Shown here piece after piece: positions 35,762 through 45,288 of a DNA stretch of 64,000 nt (positions are counted from its first letter, which is position 1; each line of letters starts with the position of its first letter). Origin of the DNA: CAZIOH01 sp964540815. Lineage in GTDB: Bacteria > Myxococcota_A > Polyangia > Fen-1088. Location: assembly GCA_964540815.1 (NCBI GenBank), contig CAZIOH010000011.1, forward strand, positions 31,970 through 95,969. The letters are read 5' to 3'. The notes under the pieces were generated by a model, which ran no database searches, was not told where the DNA came from, and worked only from the letters and a program-made list of their open reading frames with translations. The position numbers were made by a program, and so were the translations under genes.

Positions 35762-37297
35762 TCAGTTGAATCCGTGGGGGAAGAAGCTGTCGTCGTAGGT
35801 GAACTCCGGGTAGCGATCGAAGATCACCGCCAGGAAGAGGTTCACGGGGATCGAGCACAGCACGAGCAGCTTGAACAGCCGCGACAGCGGGCGACCGCCC
35901 AGCGCGATCAGCAGGACCAGGAACACGAGGTAGTCCAGGCTGAAGCGGTAGCCCACCTGGATGTAGCCCGAGTTCTGGTACAGCAGCGACGGGAGCGCCT
36001 CCGCGAGGACGGTGAGCCACAGGGGCAGCGCCAGCCGGCTGCGCTCGGCCGGGGCCACGGTGTAGGCGAGCGCAGGGGAGGTGACGAGCAGGCTCATGCC
36101 GTGCTGGCTGATCTTGATGAACGGCCAGCGGGTGAGGATCCGCGGCAGGAGCAGCAGCGCGGCCGTGAGGTTGCGCGAGAGAAAGTGATAGTTGAGGAGC
36201 CCGTAGCGCTGGATGCGCTCCTGCCAGCCGATGTTCAGGTAACGGTGCCCGAACTCGAACGGGTTCTCGAAGCGGACCCAGTTGTGCACGCCTAGGACGA
36301 GCAGCACGAGGCCGAGGGGCCAGGCGAACGCCGCGAGCCGCCGCGCGAAGGCCGGCAGGGCCCGGGGATCGGTGGTCCACACCCAGCGCCGAAGGATGGA
36401 CGCGGGCAGGGGCGCAAGCGGAGCCGGCGGCGCGGTCTCCCCGGACGGGGCGGCGGGCGCCAAGCTGGGGGCGACGGGCACCCGCGTCACGAGACCACTC
36501 ACCCGGGCCGCCTCCAGCACGAAGAGCACCGCCATGAGGGCCGGCGGGCGCGTCGCGATCATCGCGCCGACGAAGAGCCCCGCCAGCCTCGGACGGTGCG
36601 CGTCGATGGCGGCCCACGCGAAGCCGATGGTGGCCGTCACGGCGACCATGTGCGCGGTGAACCAGACCTCGCCGACCACCGCGCAGAAGTAGTAGACCGA
36701 GCCCACCCCGAACAGCAGCGTCAGCCACAGGTCGTCGATCGGGGTGCGCCGCGACCAGCCCCGCGCCGCCAGCGAGCGCAGGAGCAGGAAGAGCAGCACC
36801 GGGTTGCCCGCCGCCCACAGCGCGGTGAACACCACGTCGTTGAACGCCAGGCCCGCCACCGCCACGAAGGGCAACATGAGCACCGCCGGCAAGGGAGGAA
36901 ACGACACGTAGCGGATCTCCTGACGCCCGACGATCTCCCCCGCCGCCACGGTGAACGCGCCCCCGCGCAGAGGATAGAACCGATCGGGCGGCCCACCCCG
37001 CCCGCCATACCAGCCGCGCACGGTGCGGCCGTCACGCAGCGTGAGCACATCGACCTTGGCCCAGTCGTTCTCGTTCGGCGGGGGCCCGGCGAGCGCGAGC
37101 CGCCCATGCAACCACCCGTCTGCCAGGTAGACGTCGTGATTGTAGAAGGAATGCTGCCGCAGCCGCCCGCCGGAGGCGCCGAGGTAGGCCGCCGCGAAGA
37201 TCAGGTAGAGCGCGAGCAGGCCCCGGCGCTGGGTCAGCAGCCTCGACAGGCCCGCCACGAGCCTCCCGCTCTCCTCGCGCCGATCGCGGAGTGTCAT
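35762..37297 (-). CDS. Polytopic membrane protein, glycosyltransferase-C-like
   Basis: A 511-aa protein with about ten hydrophobic helices. The first periplasmic loop after helix 1 is long and contains an HDVYLADGWLHGRL region, similar in placement to the acidic catalytic loop of GT-C glycosyltransferases; a definite assignment is not possible. The C-terminus ends in a short aromatic tail (FTYDDSFFPHGFN). The start at 37297 (ATG) overlaps the stop of the GT39-like gene by 4 bp. It is the last gene of a minus-strand operon with the sulfatase, so it probably acts on a surface glycan or lipid-linked sugar. Confidence 0.8.
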   Translation of the reverse strand: MTLRDRREESGRLVAGLSRLLTQRRGLLALYLIFAAAYLGASGGRLRQHSFYNHDVYLADGWLHGRLALAGPPPNENDWAKVDVLTLRDGRTVRGWYGGRGGPPDRFYPLRGGAFTVAAGEIVGRQEIRYVSFPPLPAVLMLPFVAVAGLAFNDVVFTALWAAGNPVLLFLLLRSLAARGWSRRTPIDDLWLTLLFGVGSVYYFCAVVGEVWFTAHMVAVTATIGFAWAAIDAHRPRLAGLFVGAMIATRPPALMAVLFVLEAARVSGLVTRVPVAPSLAPAAPSGETAPPAPLAPLPASILRRWVWTTDPRALPAFARRLAAFAWPLGLVLLVLGVHNWVRFENPFEFGHRYLNIGWQERIQRYGLLNYHFLSRNLTAALLLLPRILTRWPFIKISQHGMSLLVTSPALAYTVAPAERSRLALPLWLTVLAEALPSLLYQNSGYIQVGYRFSLDYLVFLVLLIALGGRPLSRLFKLLVLCSIPVNLFLAVIFDRYPEFTYDDSFFPHGFN

Positions 37298-39201
37298 CGC
37301 GGACGCTCGTAAGCGGTCACGAGGGGAACCCCCTCGCGGGTGCGCACGTAGGTCGGGCGCAAGGTGCCGTAGTGCTCCCACACGAACTTCTCGTACAGGG
37401 CCCAGTGCTTCTCGTACACGATGAGCCCCATCGCCGAGGCCTCGACGCCGGGCTCGCCGAACCCCGTGTCACCCACCGACATCGCGAGCCGGCCCTCGCG
37501 CTTGTACATGGAGAGCGCGTCGCCGAGGACGTCGTGCCAGTACATGCGCTGGTTCTCGGGGCCGCGGGCGTTCACCCAGCCCAGCATCGGCAGCACGCAG
37601 TAGGCCCAGAACTGCCGGTTCATGCCCAGCGAGGCCCCGCCGGCGAAGCCGCCCGCGAGCAGGTTGTAGTGCGAGAGCCCATCGGGCAAGGAGCGGCGAG
37701 TCTCGGCGATCCCCGGCAGCGTCACCAGCACCGCCAGGCCCACCGGCAGCGCCCGCAGCGTGCCAGCGCCGGCCCGGAGCTGGCGCGCCCCGCGCAGCGC
37801 CTGCGCGCCGAGCGCTGCGAGCCCGATCGCCGCCAGCACCGCCAGGTAGGGCATGGCCGGCATGAAGTGCTTCACGCCCCCGAAGATCGGGGTCGACGGG
37901 AGGCTGAGGACCGCCAGGGGTCCGAGGGTCTGCACCGCCAGGAACGCCCCGAGCGCGGGATCGACCCCGGCGCCCGGCCGTCGCCAGTCGCCAGGCGCCC
38001 GCGCAGCGACCCCCGGCTGGGCCTCGAGCGCCCCCGGACCCTGGTGGCGCCGGGACCGCTTGCGGCGGGCCAGCACCGCCGCGCCGATCGCTGCCAGCGC
38101 GAGGGTGGTGACCGGGACCGTGAGGGCGGTCGACACCACCGGGAAGGTGACGCGGAGGAGCTTCAGATCGAGGTCGGTGGGCGGCAGGTTCCAGTTCCTC
38201 CCGAGGTATTCGAAGTTGTAGTGCTCGTGCTGCAGGTGGCGATTCACGTAGGTGCGCGCGCGATCGATCGGGTGATGCCACAGCCAGGGCCAGTGCAGGA
38301 AGAACACCGCCGGGCCGAGCAGCGCCATCGACACGAAGGCGAGCGGCACCGGCGGCAGGCGCAGCCGCAGCAGATCCCCACGGCGCATCCACAGGTGGTG
38401 CCCGAAAAGAAAGATCGGCAACAACCAGGCGTTGTGCTTGACCCCGAGGGCCACCCCGAAGACGAGGCCGGTCAGCCATCCCCAGCGCGGCGAGGACAGG
38501 GACTTCCAGTACGCGAAGCCCACCGCGAACGCCATGGTGGTGATGGGGGCATCGAAGCAGGCGATCGGGGCGTGAAAGAAGTAATGCGGCTGGGCGATGG
38601 CCAGGACCGCCCCGGCGAGCGCGGCCGGCGTCGGCACGAAGCGGCGGGCAAAGGCAAACACCAGCCAGGCGAGGAGCCCCGACATGAGGATCGCGGGAAA
38701 CCGGAAGGCGGTCGATTCGCGGAGGAAGAGCGGCAGCGTGCGGTGGCGCCCGCGCACGGGGATCGGGTGCAGCCAGCGTGCAGGTCCCATGCAGGTGCAG
38801 CGGTGAAAGGCCCGCCACGACAGACCGTAGAGGATCTTCATGACCACCGGGTGATCGGGCGCGTTGTCGCTCCAGTAGTGATCGATGTTCGCGGCGCTGA
38901 ACGAGGCGCCCGGCCGACCGTCGCCGAGGTTCCGGCCGAGCTCCTCGAACCAGCCCCAGTAGCGCTCGCCGGCCCGCATGTACTGGGCCTCGTCGCGGCC
39001 AAATCCTTCGCTCCCCTCGCTGGCGAGGAGCGCGGCGACCACGCCGAGCGCGAGGAGCACGCCCCAGACGTTGGCCCGCGCCGCCGCGCCGAGGCGCGCG
39101 GGCCGGCGCGCGAACCGGCGCTCGAGCCAGCGTCCGGAACGGTGCGCGGGCGCTTGGTCGGTTGTTCCGGACGGGCCGGGCAGGCTCGACAGGACGGCCA
39201 C
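37294..39201 (-). CDS. GT39/ArnT-like membrane glycosyltransferase
   Basis: A 635-aa protein with a soluble N-terminus, then about eleven to twelve membrane helices. After helix 1 comes GFGRDEAQYM, the acidic loop expected in PMT/ArnT-type GT-C enzymes, which move a sugar from a polyprenyl-phosphate donor to protein or lipid outside the membrane. Later, GVKHFMPAMPYLAVL resembles the end of the membrane domain. The C-terminal 100 residues are soluble. GTG start 39201 lies one base from the stop of the next gene (39203), so translation is coupled. Acceptor unknown. Confidence 0.88.
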   Translation of the reverse strand: MAVLSSLPGPSGTTDQAPAHRSGRWLERRFARRPARLGAAARANVWGVLLALGVVAALLASEGSEGFGRDEAQYMRAGERYWGWFEELGRNLGDGRPGASFSAANIDHYWSDNAPDHPVVMKILYGLSWRAFHRCTCMGPARWLHPIPVRGRHRTLPLFLRESTAFRFPAILMSGLLAWLVFAFARRFVPTPAALAGAVLAIAQPHYFFHAPIACFDAPITTMAFAVGFAYWKSLSSPRWGWLTGLVFGVALGVKHNAWLLPIFLFGHHLWMRRGDLLRLRLPPVPLAFVSMALLGPAVFFLHWPWLWHHPIDRARTYVNRHLQHEHYNFEYLGRNWNLPPTDLDLKLLRVTFPVVSTALTVPVTTLALAAIGAAVLARRKRSRRHQGPGALEAQPGVAARAPGDWRRPGAGVDPALGAFLAVQTLGPLAVLSLPSTPIFGGVKHFMPAMPYLAVLAAIGLAALGAQALRGARQLRAGAGTLRALPVGLAVLVTLPGIAETRRSLPDGLSHYNLLAGGFAGGASLGMNRQFWAYCVLPMLGWVNARGPENQRMYWHDVLGDALSMYKREGRLAMSVGDTGFGEPGVEASAMGLIVYEKHWALYEKFVWEHYGTLRPTYVRTREGVPLVTAYERPR

Positions 39202-39202
39202 C

Positions 39203-40267
39203 TCAGCGACGGGCCTCCGCGGCGAAGGCCAGGTGGCGCAGCTCGGGCCGGGTCGAGGAGATCTCGAAGCGCACGGGGAGCGTCGCCGGGGGCCGGCTCG
39301 CGTTCCCGGCCAAAGCCGGGGCCAAGGCCGGGAACACGACCGGGTCGGTGACCGCCAGGCGGCTCGTGTCGAACGTCAGCAGCCGCCAGCCGCTGCGATT
39401 GCCGATCTCGACGTCGCCGACGCGCACGTCGCCCACGAACACCTCGAGGCGCGCCTGGCCGGTGGCGAGCTTGCGGGCCCACACGTCGTGCAGACCCGCC
39501 GCGACCACCAGCTCCCGCCCGAGGGGGACCGCGGGGAACGCCACGATCAGGCGGCCGCCCGGCGCGTGGGGTGGCGGCGCCAGCAGCGCCCGCCGGATGC
39601 GCGTGTCCACCTCGACGAGCTCGCGGTGAACCGTGGGGCCTCCGCCTGGACAGGCGAAGCGATCACCGAGCCAGGGACAAGGCGCGGCGCCGCCGGACCG
39701 GCCGGAGGTCACCTCGGTGACCGTGGCCTCGGTCCAGCGCTCGAGGAAATCGAAGGTGACCTCGGCCGCGGGCCGCTCGATGCGGCGCACGGTGAGCGCG
39801 CCGAAGCGCGCCTCGACGGCGATTCGCGGGGGCGTCCCAGCGGCCGTCGTGTCGACGCCGGGCCCCACCACGTGCGCGCCCCTTTGCCCGATCTCCCACA
39901 CGCGTCCGTAGCGCGCATCGTCCATCCGCGCCGCGACCGGGATGGGGATCAGATCGCCGAGATGGAGGCGCAAGAGCGGGTCGGCCCAGGCGGGGGCCGC
40001 CACGATCAAGTCGCCGACGCGGAACTCGGCCCGCACGGCCGCCGCGGCGGCGCGCCAGTCCGCGTCGGTGGGCGCCCGTCCGGGTGCCAGCAACGCCGCG
40101 ACCGTCTCGACGATGGCCAGCACCGCGATGCCGGCCACGCCCAGCATGGCGAGCCAGGCAGGGAGGCAGGGATCCAGCCTGCGACCGGCCCGGGCCGGGC
40201 TCGCGAACGACGACAGCCCGCCCCCCTGGGGTGTCCCGATCCCTGTCGTCGTCGCATCTGCGCTCAC
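39203..40267 (-). CDS. Membrane-anchored protein of unknown function in glycan operon
   Basis: A 354-aa protein with one hydrophobic helix near 35-60 (WLAMLGVAGIAVLAIVETVAALL), then a periplasmic part beginning with DADWRAAAAAVRAEFRVGDLIVAAPAW, similar to the opening of soluble domains in some GT39-like systems. The rest is beta-rich. No catalytic motif was recognised. The start taken is GTG at 40267, which keeps the gene clear of the sulfatase stop at 40341; an in-frame extension to 40381 would overlap it. Adjacent gene order suggests it works with the downstream glycosyltransferases. Confidence 0.75.
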   Translation of the reverse strand: MSADATTTGIGTPQGGGLSSFASPARAGRRLDPCLPAWLAMLGVAGIAVLAIVETVAALLAPGRAPTDADWRAAAAAVRAEFRVGDLIVAAPAWADPLLRLHLGDLIPIPVAARMDDARYGRVWEIGQRGAHVVGPGVDTTAAGTPPRIAVEARFGALTVRRIERPAAEVTFDFLERWTEATVTEVTSGRSGGAAPCPWLGDRFACPGGGPTVHRELVEVDTRIRRALLAPPPHAPGGRLIVAFPAVPLGRELVVAAGLHDVWARKLATGQARLEVFVGDVRVGDVEIGNRSGWRLLTFDTSRLAVTDPVVFPALAPALAGNASRPPATLPVRFEISSTRPELRHLAFAAEARR

Positions 40268-40340
40268 GAGCGCCCGCAGCCTAACGCAACTGCCGGGCCC
40301 CCGGACGATTTCCGCGAGTCGCACCAGGACCGCGGGCGCT

Positions 40341-43271
40341 CTACAGAAGCTCGAGCTCGAGGATCCGCACCGCGCCCGCACCGTCGGACGCCGCCGCCGG
40401 TGTCACCGGCATCCGCTCCGTCCCCCGGAACATCCCGAAGAACAGCCCGTATCGCCCCGGCGGAGCGCCCTCGGGGAGCACCACCTCGAAGCGATCGACG
40501 AACCGGAACCCTGGCCTCCACCGCTCGAAGGGCATCGTCCCCTCGACCGGGACGTGATCGAGGTTGCGGAAGAAACCCGGGGTCCCGAGCGAGCGCAGAT
40601 GGAAGAAGGCCCGCCACCCGGAGGGAACTGGCGCGAGACACTCGAGCTGAAGCTGGACATGAACCGCCTCTCCCGGATGCACCCGGAGCGGGCTCGCGGT
40701 GTAGCCGAGCACGCGCACGCCCGATCCCACGCGCGCATCGAGGGCGACCTGCGGCGCCGCCAGCGCGAACCCCGGGGCGAACACGCCGCGCGCGAGCTTG
40801 GCCCCGAGCTCGGGCGGGACCGCCAGGACCGAGACCAGGCGCCCGAGCGTGGCCTTGAGCAGGCGACAGGGCGCGGCCGAGCGCCGGCCCCACAGGTCGT
40901 GCAGCTCACCGGGATCGGTCCGGCGGTCGTAGCACTCGGTGGTGTTATCGGGCGTCCAGTTCCAGATGAGGTGAAGATCGCGGGTCACGAGCGCGCGCTT
41001 CTTCCCTCGCTCCGACGTCACCTCCTGGAACACGGCGGGCTCCTGGCTGGCCACGGTGGGATCGGGATCGGAACCGGGATCGGCTGGCGAAGCCCGGCTC
41101 GCCCCGGACAGCTCGGGCAAGAGCGACCGCCCGAGGAAGCTCGGCTCCGGAGCGCCCCGCGCGAGGTTGAGCAGCGTCGGCGCGAGATCCACGTGACCGG
41201 CGGGGCGTTCCACCCGCCGCGCGGGCAAGCCCGGGACGCGCACGATGAGCGGCACCTTGGTCTGCGCGGCGTACAGATCGAACCCGTGCTCGGTGACACC
41301 GTGCTCGCCGAACCCCTCGCCGTGATCCCCGGTGACCACCACCGCCGTGCGCTCCCACAGCCCGAGCTCGCGCAGGCGGCCGAGCAAGCGGCCGACGTGC
41401 AGATCGGTGAAGCGGATCTCGCCGTCGTAGAGATCGACCCGCGACGAGCCGAAGGATGGCACCTCGGCGTGGGGCTCGTAGGACAGGTGCGGATCGTAGA
41501 AGTGGACCCAGAGGAAGACCTTCTCGCCGCGGTGGGCCTCGAAGAACGCGATCGCGTCATCGGCCATCTCCCGCGACGATGACCCGCGGGACTCCATCGG
41601 GCCGTTCACCGACCGATGCAGCACCGCCCGGTCCGCGCGATAAAAGTCGATGCCCCGCTCGAACCCGCGGTGGTCTGCCAGGGCGAAGTAGTCGAAGCTG
41701 TAGAAGGCCGCCGTGACGTATCCGGCGGACTTCATGGCCTCGCCGAGGGTGCGCACCCCGGGCTCGATGCGCGGCCACCAGATCGACTCGTCCCACGCGA
41801 TCGCCGAGGGCCAGCGCCCGGTGGCGATGGCGGGCATCGAGTAGCGGGTGGATGGGGCGTGGGCCCAGCCGTTGACGAACAGGCTCCCCTCGGCCGCCAG
41901 GCGATCGAGCGCGGGCGAGGTGGGGCGCGGGTAGCCGTAGCAGCCGAGGTGGTCGGCCCGCAACGTGTCGATGGTGATGAGGAGCAAGTTGAGCGCGCGC
42001 GGGACCGCCTCGGGGACGGGGGCCATGCGGGCGGAGGGCAGCGACCCGGCGTGGGCGTCCTCACCGTCGCAGTCCTGATCGATGCCGTCGTCGGGATCGT
42101 CGAGCACCCCGGGGTGAATCGTGCTGTCGCCGTCGTCGCAATCCCCGCCGCCGAGCCACCGGGCGTAGCCGTCCCCGTCGCGATCGAGCCCCGCCCGCGC
42201 CGCGAGCAAGGTCGGCCCCGCCAGCCCGGCGCGCGCGAAGATGGCCTTGCGCGCCGGCTCGAGCTCGCTCGTGGCCAGGGTGACCAGGGCGCACGCGACG
42301 AGCCAGGGGCCGAGCGCGCTCCACCACCGCCTGGGCGGCCAATCCGGCACGAGGACGCGGGCGGCGCGCGGCAGGAGCGCGAGCCAGGTCAGAAGCAGGA
42401 TGGCCGCCGCCACCCCCACGTGCGTCCAGGGCAAGAAGCGCAGCGCATGCTCCCAGCTCGCCCGGACGAAGGCCGCGACCCCGAGCGCCCAGGCCACCCC
42501 CACCGCCGCGGCGATGCGCACCAGGCGACCCGGGTGCGCCGAGAGCCGGCGGCCAGGCAGACGGCTCGCCCAGAGCAGGGCAGCGGGCGAGATCATGCAG
42601 AGCACGGCGAGGCCGAGGACCGCGGGCCAGGCCCGCGCGGCCCGCACCGGCAGGCGAACCTGCGAGGCCACCACCTGCACGCCGGCTCCAGCGAGGGTGG
42701 CGACCACCACCAGCGCGATCGCGCGCACGGCGGATGGCGTGCCCGACGCCCCCCGGACCGGCGGTGCCGGGGCGTCCGCGGTCCCGGGATCGGGATCGGG
42801 GGCGCGACGATCACGCCTCCGCGGGGCCAGCCGCGACAGGGCCCGCGCCAGGGTCGGTGTCGCGCAGGCCCCGAACGCCGCGACCCCGATGGCGGCGCCG
42901 GCCACGATGCCGGTGGCGAGGAGACGATTGCGGCGGGCCTCGGTCACCATCAGGGCCGCGAACGCCGCCAGCCCGGCCCCGAGCCCAAACACCACGGCCA
43001 CCGCCACCTCGACCGAGCGGCGCGGCCGACGGGTGGACAGCCGGAACACTCGGAGCACGAAGACGAGCGCGGCGATGCATCCGAAGACCGGCAGCGCCAG
43101 AAGCGCATCGGTGGAGGCCGCCAGCAGGGCCGCGCAGGCCACTCCCGTGGCGTCCGCCCCGACCGCCACCCCCGCCCGCGCGCCATCCGCCAGGCCGACC
43201 ACGAACCCCGCACACGAGCCGACCGCGACGAGCGCACCGAGAGGTCGGGATCGAGCGGGAGAAGTCTGCAT
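40341..43271 (-). CDS. Polytopic membrane sulfatase/phosphoglycerol-transferase-like enzyme with MopE-type motif
   Basis: A 976-aa protein. The N-terminal half has about nine to ten hydrophobic helices. Residues 362-405 are an Asp/Gly/Cys-rich calcium-binding MopE-type motif (DRDGDGYARW, GGGDCDDGDS, DGIDQDCDGED). From about 427 a sulfatase-fold domain follows: LLLITIDTLRADHLGCYGY with metal ligand Asp435, then YSMPAIATG with Ser478 at the nucleophile position instead of Cys, and GDHGEGFGEHG. The C-terminal 200 residues are beta-rich. Members act on sulfated or phosphoglycerol-modified polymers. A Ser nucleophile could need an anSME-type maturase, or the protein could be a phosphotransferase. 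First gene of the minus-strand operon. Confidence 0.9.
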   Translation of the reverse strand: MQTSPARSRPLGALVAVGSCAGFVVGLADGARAGVAVGADATGVACAALLAASTDALLALPVFGCIAALVFVLRVFRLSTRRPRRSVEVAVAVVFGLGAGLAAFAALMVTEARRNRLLATGIVAGAAIGVAAFGACATPTLARALSRLAPRRRDRRAPDPDPGTADAPAPPVRGASGTPSAVRAIALVVVATLAGAGVQVVASQVRLPVRAARAWPAVLGLAVLCMISPAALLWASRLPGRRLSAHPGRLVRIAAAVGVAWALGVAAFVRASWEHALRFLPWTHVGVAAAILLLTWLALLPRAARVLVPDWPPRRWWSALGPWLVACALVTLATSELEPARKAIFARAGLAGPTLLAARAGLDRDGDGYARWLGGGDCDDGDSTIHPGVLDDPDDGIDQDCDGEDAHAGSLPSARMAPVPEAVPRALNLLLITIDTLRADHLGCYGYPRPTSPALDRLAAEGSLFVNGWAHAPSTRYSMPAIATGRWPSAIAWDESIWWPRIEPGVRTLGEAMKSAGYVTAAFYSFDYFALADHRGFERGIDFYRADRAVLHRSVNGPMESRGSSSREMADDAIAFFEAHRGEKVFLWVHFYDPHLSYEPHAEVPSFGSSRVDLYDGEIRFTDLHVGRLLGRLRELGLWERTAVVVTGDHGEGFGEHGVTEHGFDLYAAQTKVPLIVRVPGLPARRVERPAGHVDLAPTLLNLARGAPEPSFLGRSLLPELSGASRASPADPGSDPDPTVASQEPAVFQEVTSERGKKRALVTRDLHLIWNWTPDNTTECYDRRTDPGELHDLWGRRSAAPCRLLKATLGRLVSVLAVPPELGAKLARGVFAPGFALAAPQVALDARVGSGVRVLGYTASPLRVHPGEAVHVQLQLECLAPVPSGWRAFFHLRSLGTPGFFRNLDHVPVEGTMPFERWRPGFRFVDRFEVVLPEGAPPGRYGLFFGMFRGTERMPVTPAAASDGAGAVRILELELL

Positions 43272-43336
43272 GCAGCGACGAAACTATCACCGCACTTGAG
43301 CCAGCAAGGGGCATTCGAGTAAAAGGGTCGCCCCTC

Positions 43337-45247
43337 GTGCCTCTCGTCCGACATCGGCCCTGGTCGTCCCGGTGCGCGTCCTCGACGGTGGCGCCGGAAC
43401 CCATCGCGCACCCGGCCAGGCTCCCCGTGGCGGCGGCGGCCGTGCTCATCACCACGCTGACCGCCAGCACGATCGACCGAGGCCTCGCGGTGGCCGGCCC
43501 GCTCGCGCCGGCGGTCCCAGCCTGGGTGGTGAACGATCCGCGGGTGAGCACCCCCGCGGAGGAGCCGGAGTTCGCGCGGGCGGTGCTGGCCGAGACCGCG
43601 CCCCGGTCGCCCTCGGGCGGCTCGCCAATCCTGGGTGCGAACGACCACCCTGCGCCCGGAACCACGCCCGCGGCGACGCCGACGCCGACGGGCGGTGCGC
43701 CGGCCGCCACCCCCCTCGCCGCGGAGGCGACCGCGCCGGCCGCGCATGTCGCGGACTCCATCGATGCCGCCTCCTACATCCCCGGGTACCGGCGGGCCAA
43801 GGCCCTCAGCCTCTCGCCCTACGCGCCGCAGCTGGCGGGTTTTCCCGGCGACATGCTGCTGCCCTTCGGGGTCGCCAAGCCTTCCTCGGAGTGGACGTTC
43901 AAGTGGAACGGCTTCCTGAACGCCTCGCTGCAAGCCAGCACCAACACCCGACCCGATCCCCAGCCCGGGCAGGCCAGGACGGTCTTTCACATCACCCCGC
44001 AGACCATCGACGAGTACGCGTCGTTCGTGGGCACCGGGACCGTCCCCGGAAACTGGGCGGCCCTCAACCTGCAATACGGAAACGACACCCTCCGCACCTT
44101 CGTGTCGATCAACACCTGGAACCCGAGCCAGCCCTCCACCTACTACCAGATCGGCAGCCAGTACTTCATCAACAACGCGATGATCGTGTTCGACGCGCCC
44201 CCCATCGGCGCGCTGCACCTGCACCTCACCGCCGGGTACTTCTATACGTCATACGGCTCGCTCTCCCAGTACGGCCTCGGCATCTATCAGAACAACATCG
44301 TCGGAAACGCCTATGGCACCGGCGAGTGGCTGCAGGGGGAGTACAGCCTCGGCCACGGCTACACCTTGGCCGTCGAGCACGGCATCATGGGTAACCGCAA
44401 CGGCCACGTCCCGAGCCTGGTGGTCCCGAGCGGCGGCAACGGGGGAGACAACCCCCTCATCCCGGCCTCCTTCACCCACCACGCCCACCTCGGGCTCATC
44501 CACAAGGGGGTGAGCACCATGCGCGCCGGCCTGCACTACATGACCAACTGGTCGCAGGACGATCGGGCCCAGGCGCTCGCCGACGATCCCACCACCCGCG
44601 GCATCGACGAGAGCAAGCTGCGCGACGGTCGCATCACGGTGGTCGGCGCCGACTTCACCCTCAACCACCCCGTGTACGGCTTCTTCGGCGCCGCCGGCTC
44701 CTACGTCAGCGGCCACGACGTCATCCTGCTGCGCGGGATGGCCACCTACGGCGGCGACGGCGAGCGCCTCACCCACCGCTGGTGGGACGACAGCACGCTC
44801 GGGACTGGAACCCTGGCGGTGGCCGCCCTCAACTACACGGTCAGCCTCGGAACCATCGTGGCCCAGCCCCGCTCCTTCTATGGAGACGGTCCGGACATCC
44901 TCATCAACACCGGCCTGGTGATCGCCAAGAGCACCACCGGCTTCGAGCCCTTCAACCGGGTCCGGCACAAGTACGGGCTCGACGTGCTGTACAAGTTCCT
45001 GCCTTACCTCAGCGCGGGCGTACGCGGAGATCGGGTGGTGCCGAACTCGAGGGACTCCGGAGAGACCTTCCACGTGGTCGCCGCCCGGCTGGTCTTCAAG
45101 ACCGACTGGCAGAGCCGCGAATCCGTGACCCTGCTGTATGCCCGGTGGTTCTACGGGCCCGACAGCCACCCCGAGGCCAGCGCGAACCTGGCGCCCGATC
45201 GGATCGACGATCAACTGTTGTCACTCAACGTGAGCATGTGGTGGTGA
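43337..45247 (+). CDS. Outer-membrane beta-barrel protein (porin-like), paralogue A
   Basis: A 636-aa protein. The signal peptide (AAAAVLITTLTASTIDRGLAVAG) is followed by a Pro/Ala/Thr-rich linker of about 80 residues, then amphipathic beta strands with many aromatic girdle residues and Gly-Asn turns (LQYGNDTLRTFVSINTW, YQIGSQYFINNAMIVF). It ends in LSLNVSMWW, a terminal aromatic beta-signal. No family confirmed; it resembles other myxobacterial porin-like proteins. Start GTG 43337, with AAAGGG about 9 bases upstream. The next gene is a clear paralogue, so this looks like a tandem duplication. Role as a carbohydrate or small-molecule channel is inferred from the lipoprotein downstream. Confidence 0.82.
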   Translation: MPLVRHRPWSSRCASSTVAPEPIAHPARLPVAAAAVLITTLTASTIDRGLAVAGPLAPAVPAWVVNDPRVSTPAEEPEFARAVLAETAPRSPSGGSPILGANDHPAPGTTPAATPTPTGGAPAATPLAAEATAPAAHVADSIDAASYIPGYRRAKALSLSPYAPQLAGFPGDMLLPFGVAKPSSEWTFKWNGFLNASLQASTNTRPDPQPGQARTVFHITPQTIDEYASFVGTGTVPGNWAALNLQYGNDTLRTFVSINTWNPSQPSTYYQIGSQYFINNAMIVFDAPPIGALHLHLTAGYFYTSYGSLSQYGLGIYQNNIVGNAYGTGEWLQGEYSLGHGYTLAVEHGIMGNRNGHVPSLVVPSGGNGGDNPLIPASFTHHAHLGLIHKGVSTMRAGLHYMTNWSQDDRAQALADDPTTRGIDESKLRDGRITVVGADFTLNHPVYGFFGAAGSYVSGHDVILLRGMATYGGDGERLTHRWWDDSTLGTGTLAVAALNYTVSLGTIVAQPRSFYGDGPDILINTGLVIAKSTTGFEPFNRVRHKYGLDVLYKFLPYLSAGVRGDRVVPNSRDSGETFHVVAARLVFKTDWQSRESVTLLYARWFYGPDSHPEASANLAPDRIDDQLLSLNVSMWW

Positions 45248-45288
45248 GAGCGAAGATGGCATCATCCGCCGAACGAAGTGGAGCGAAC

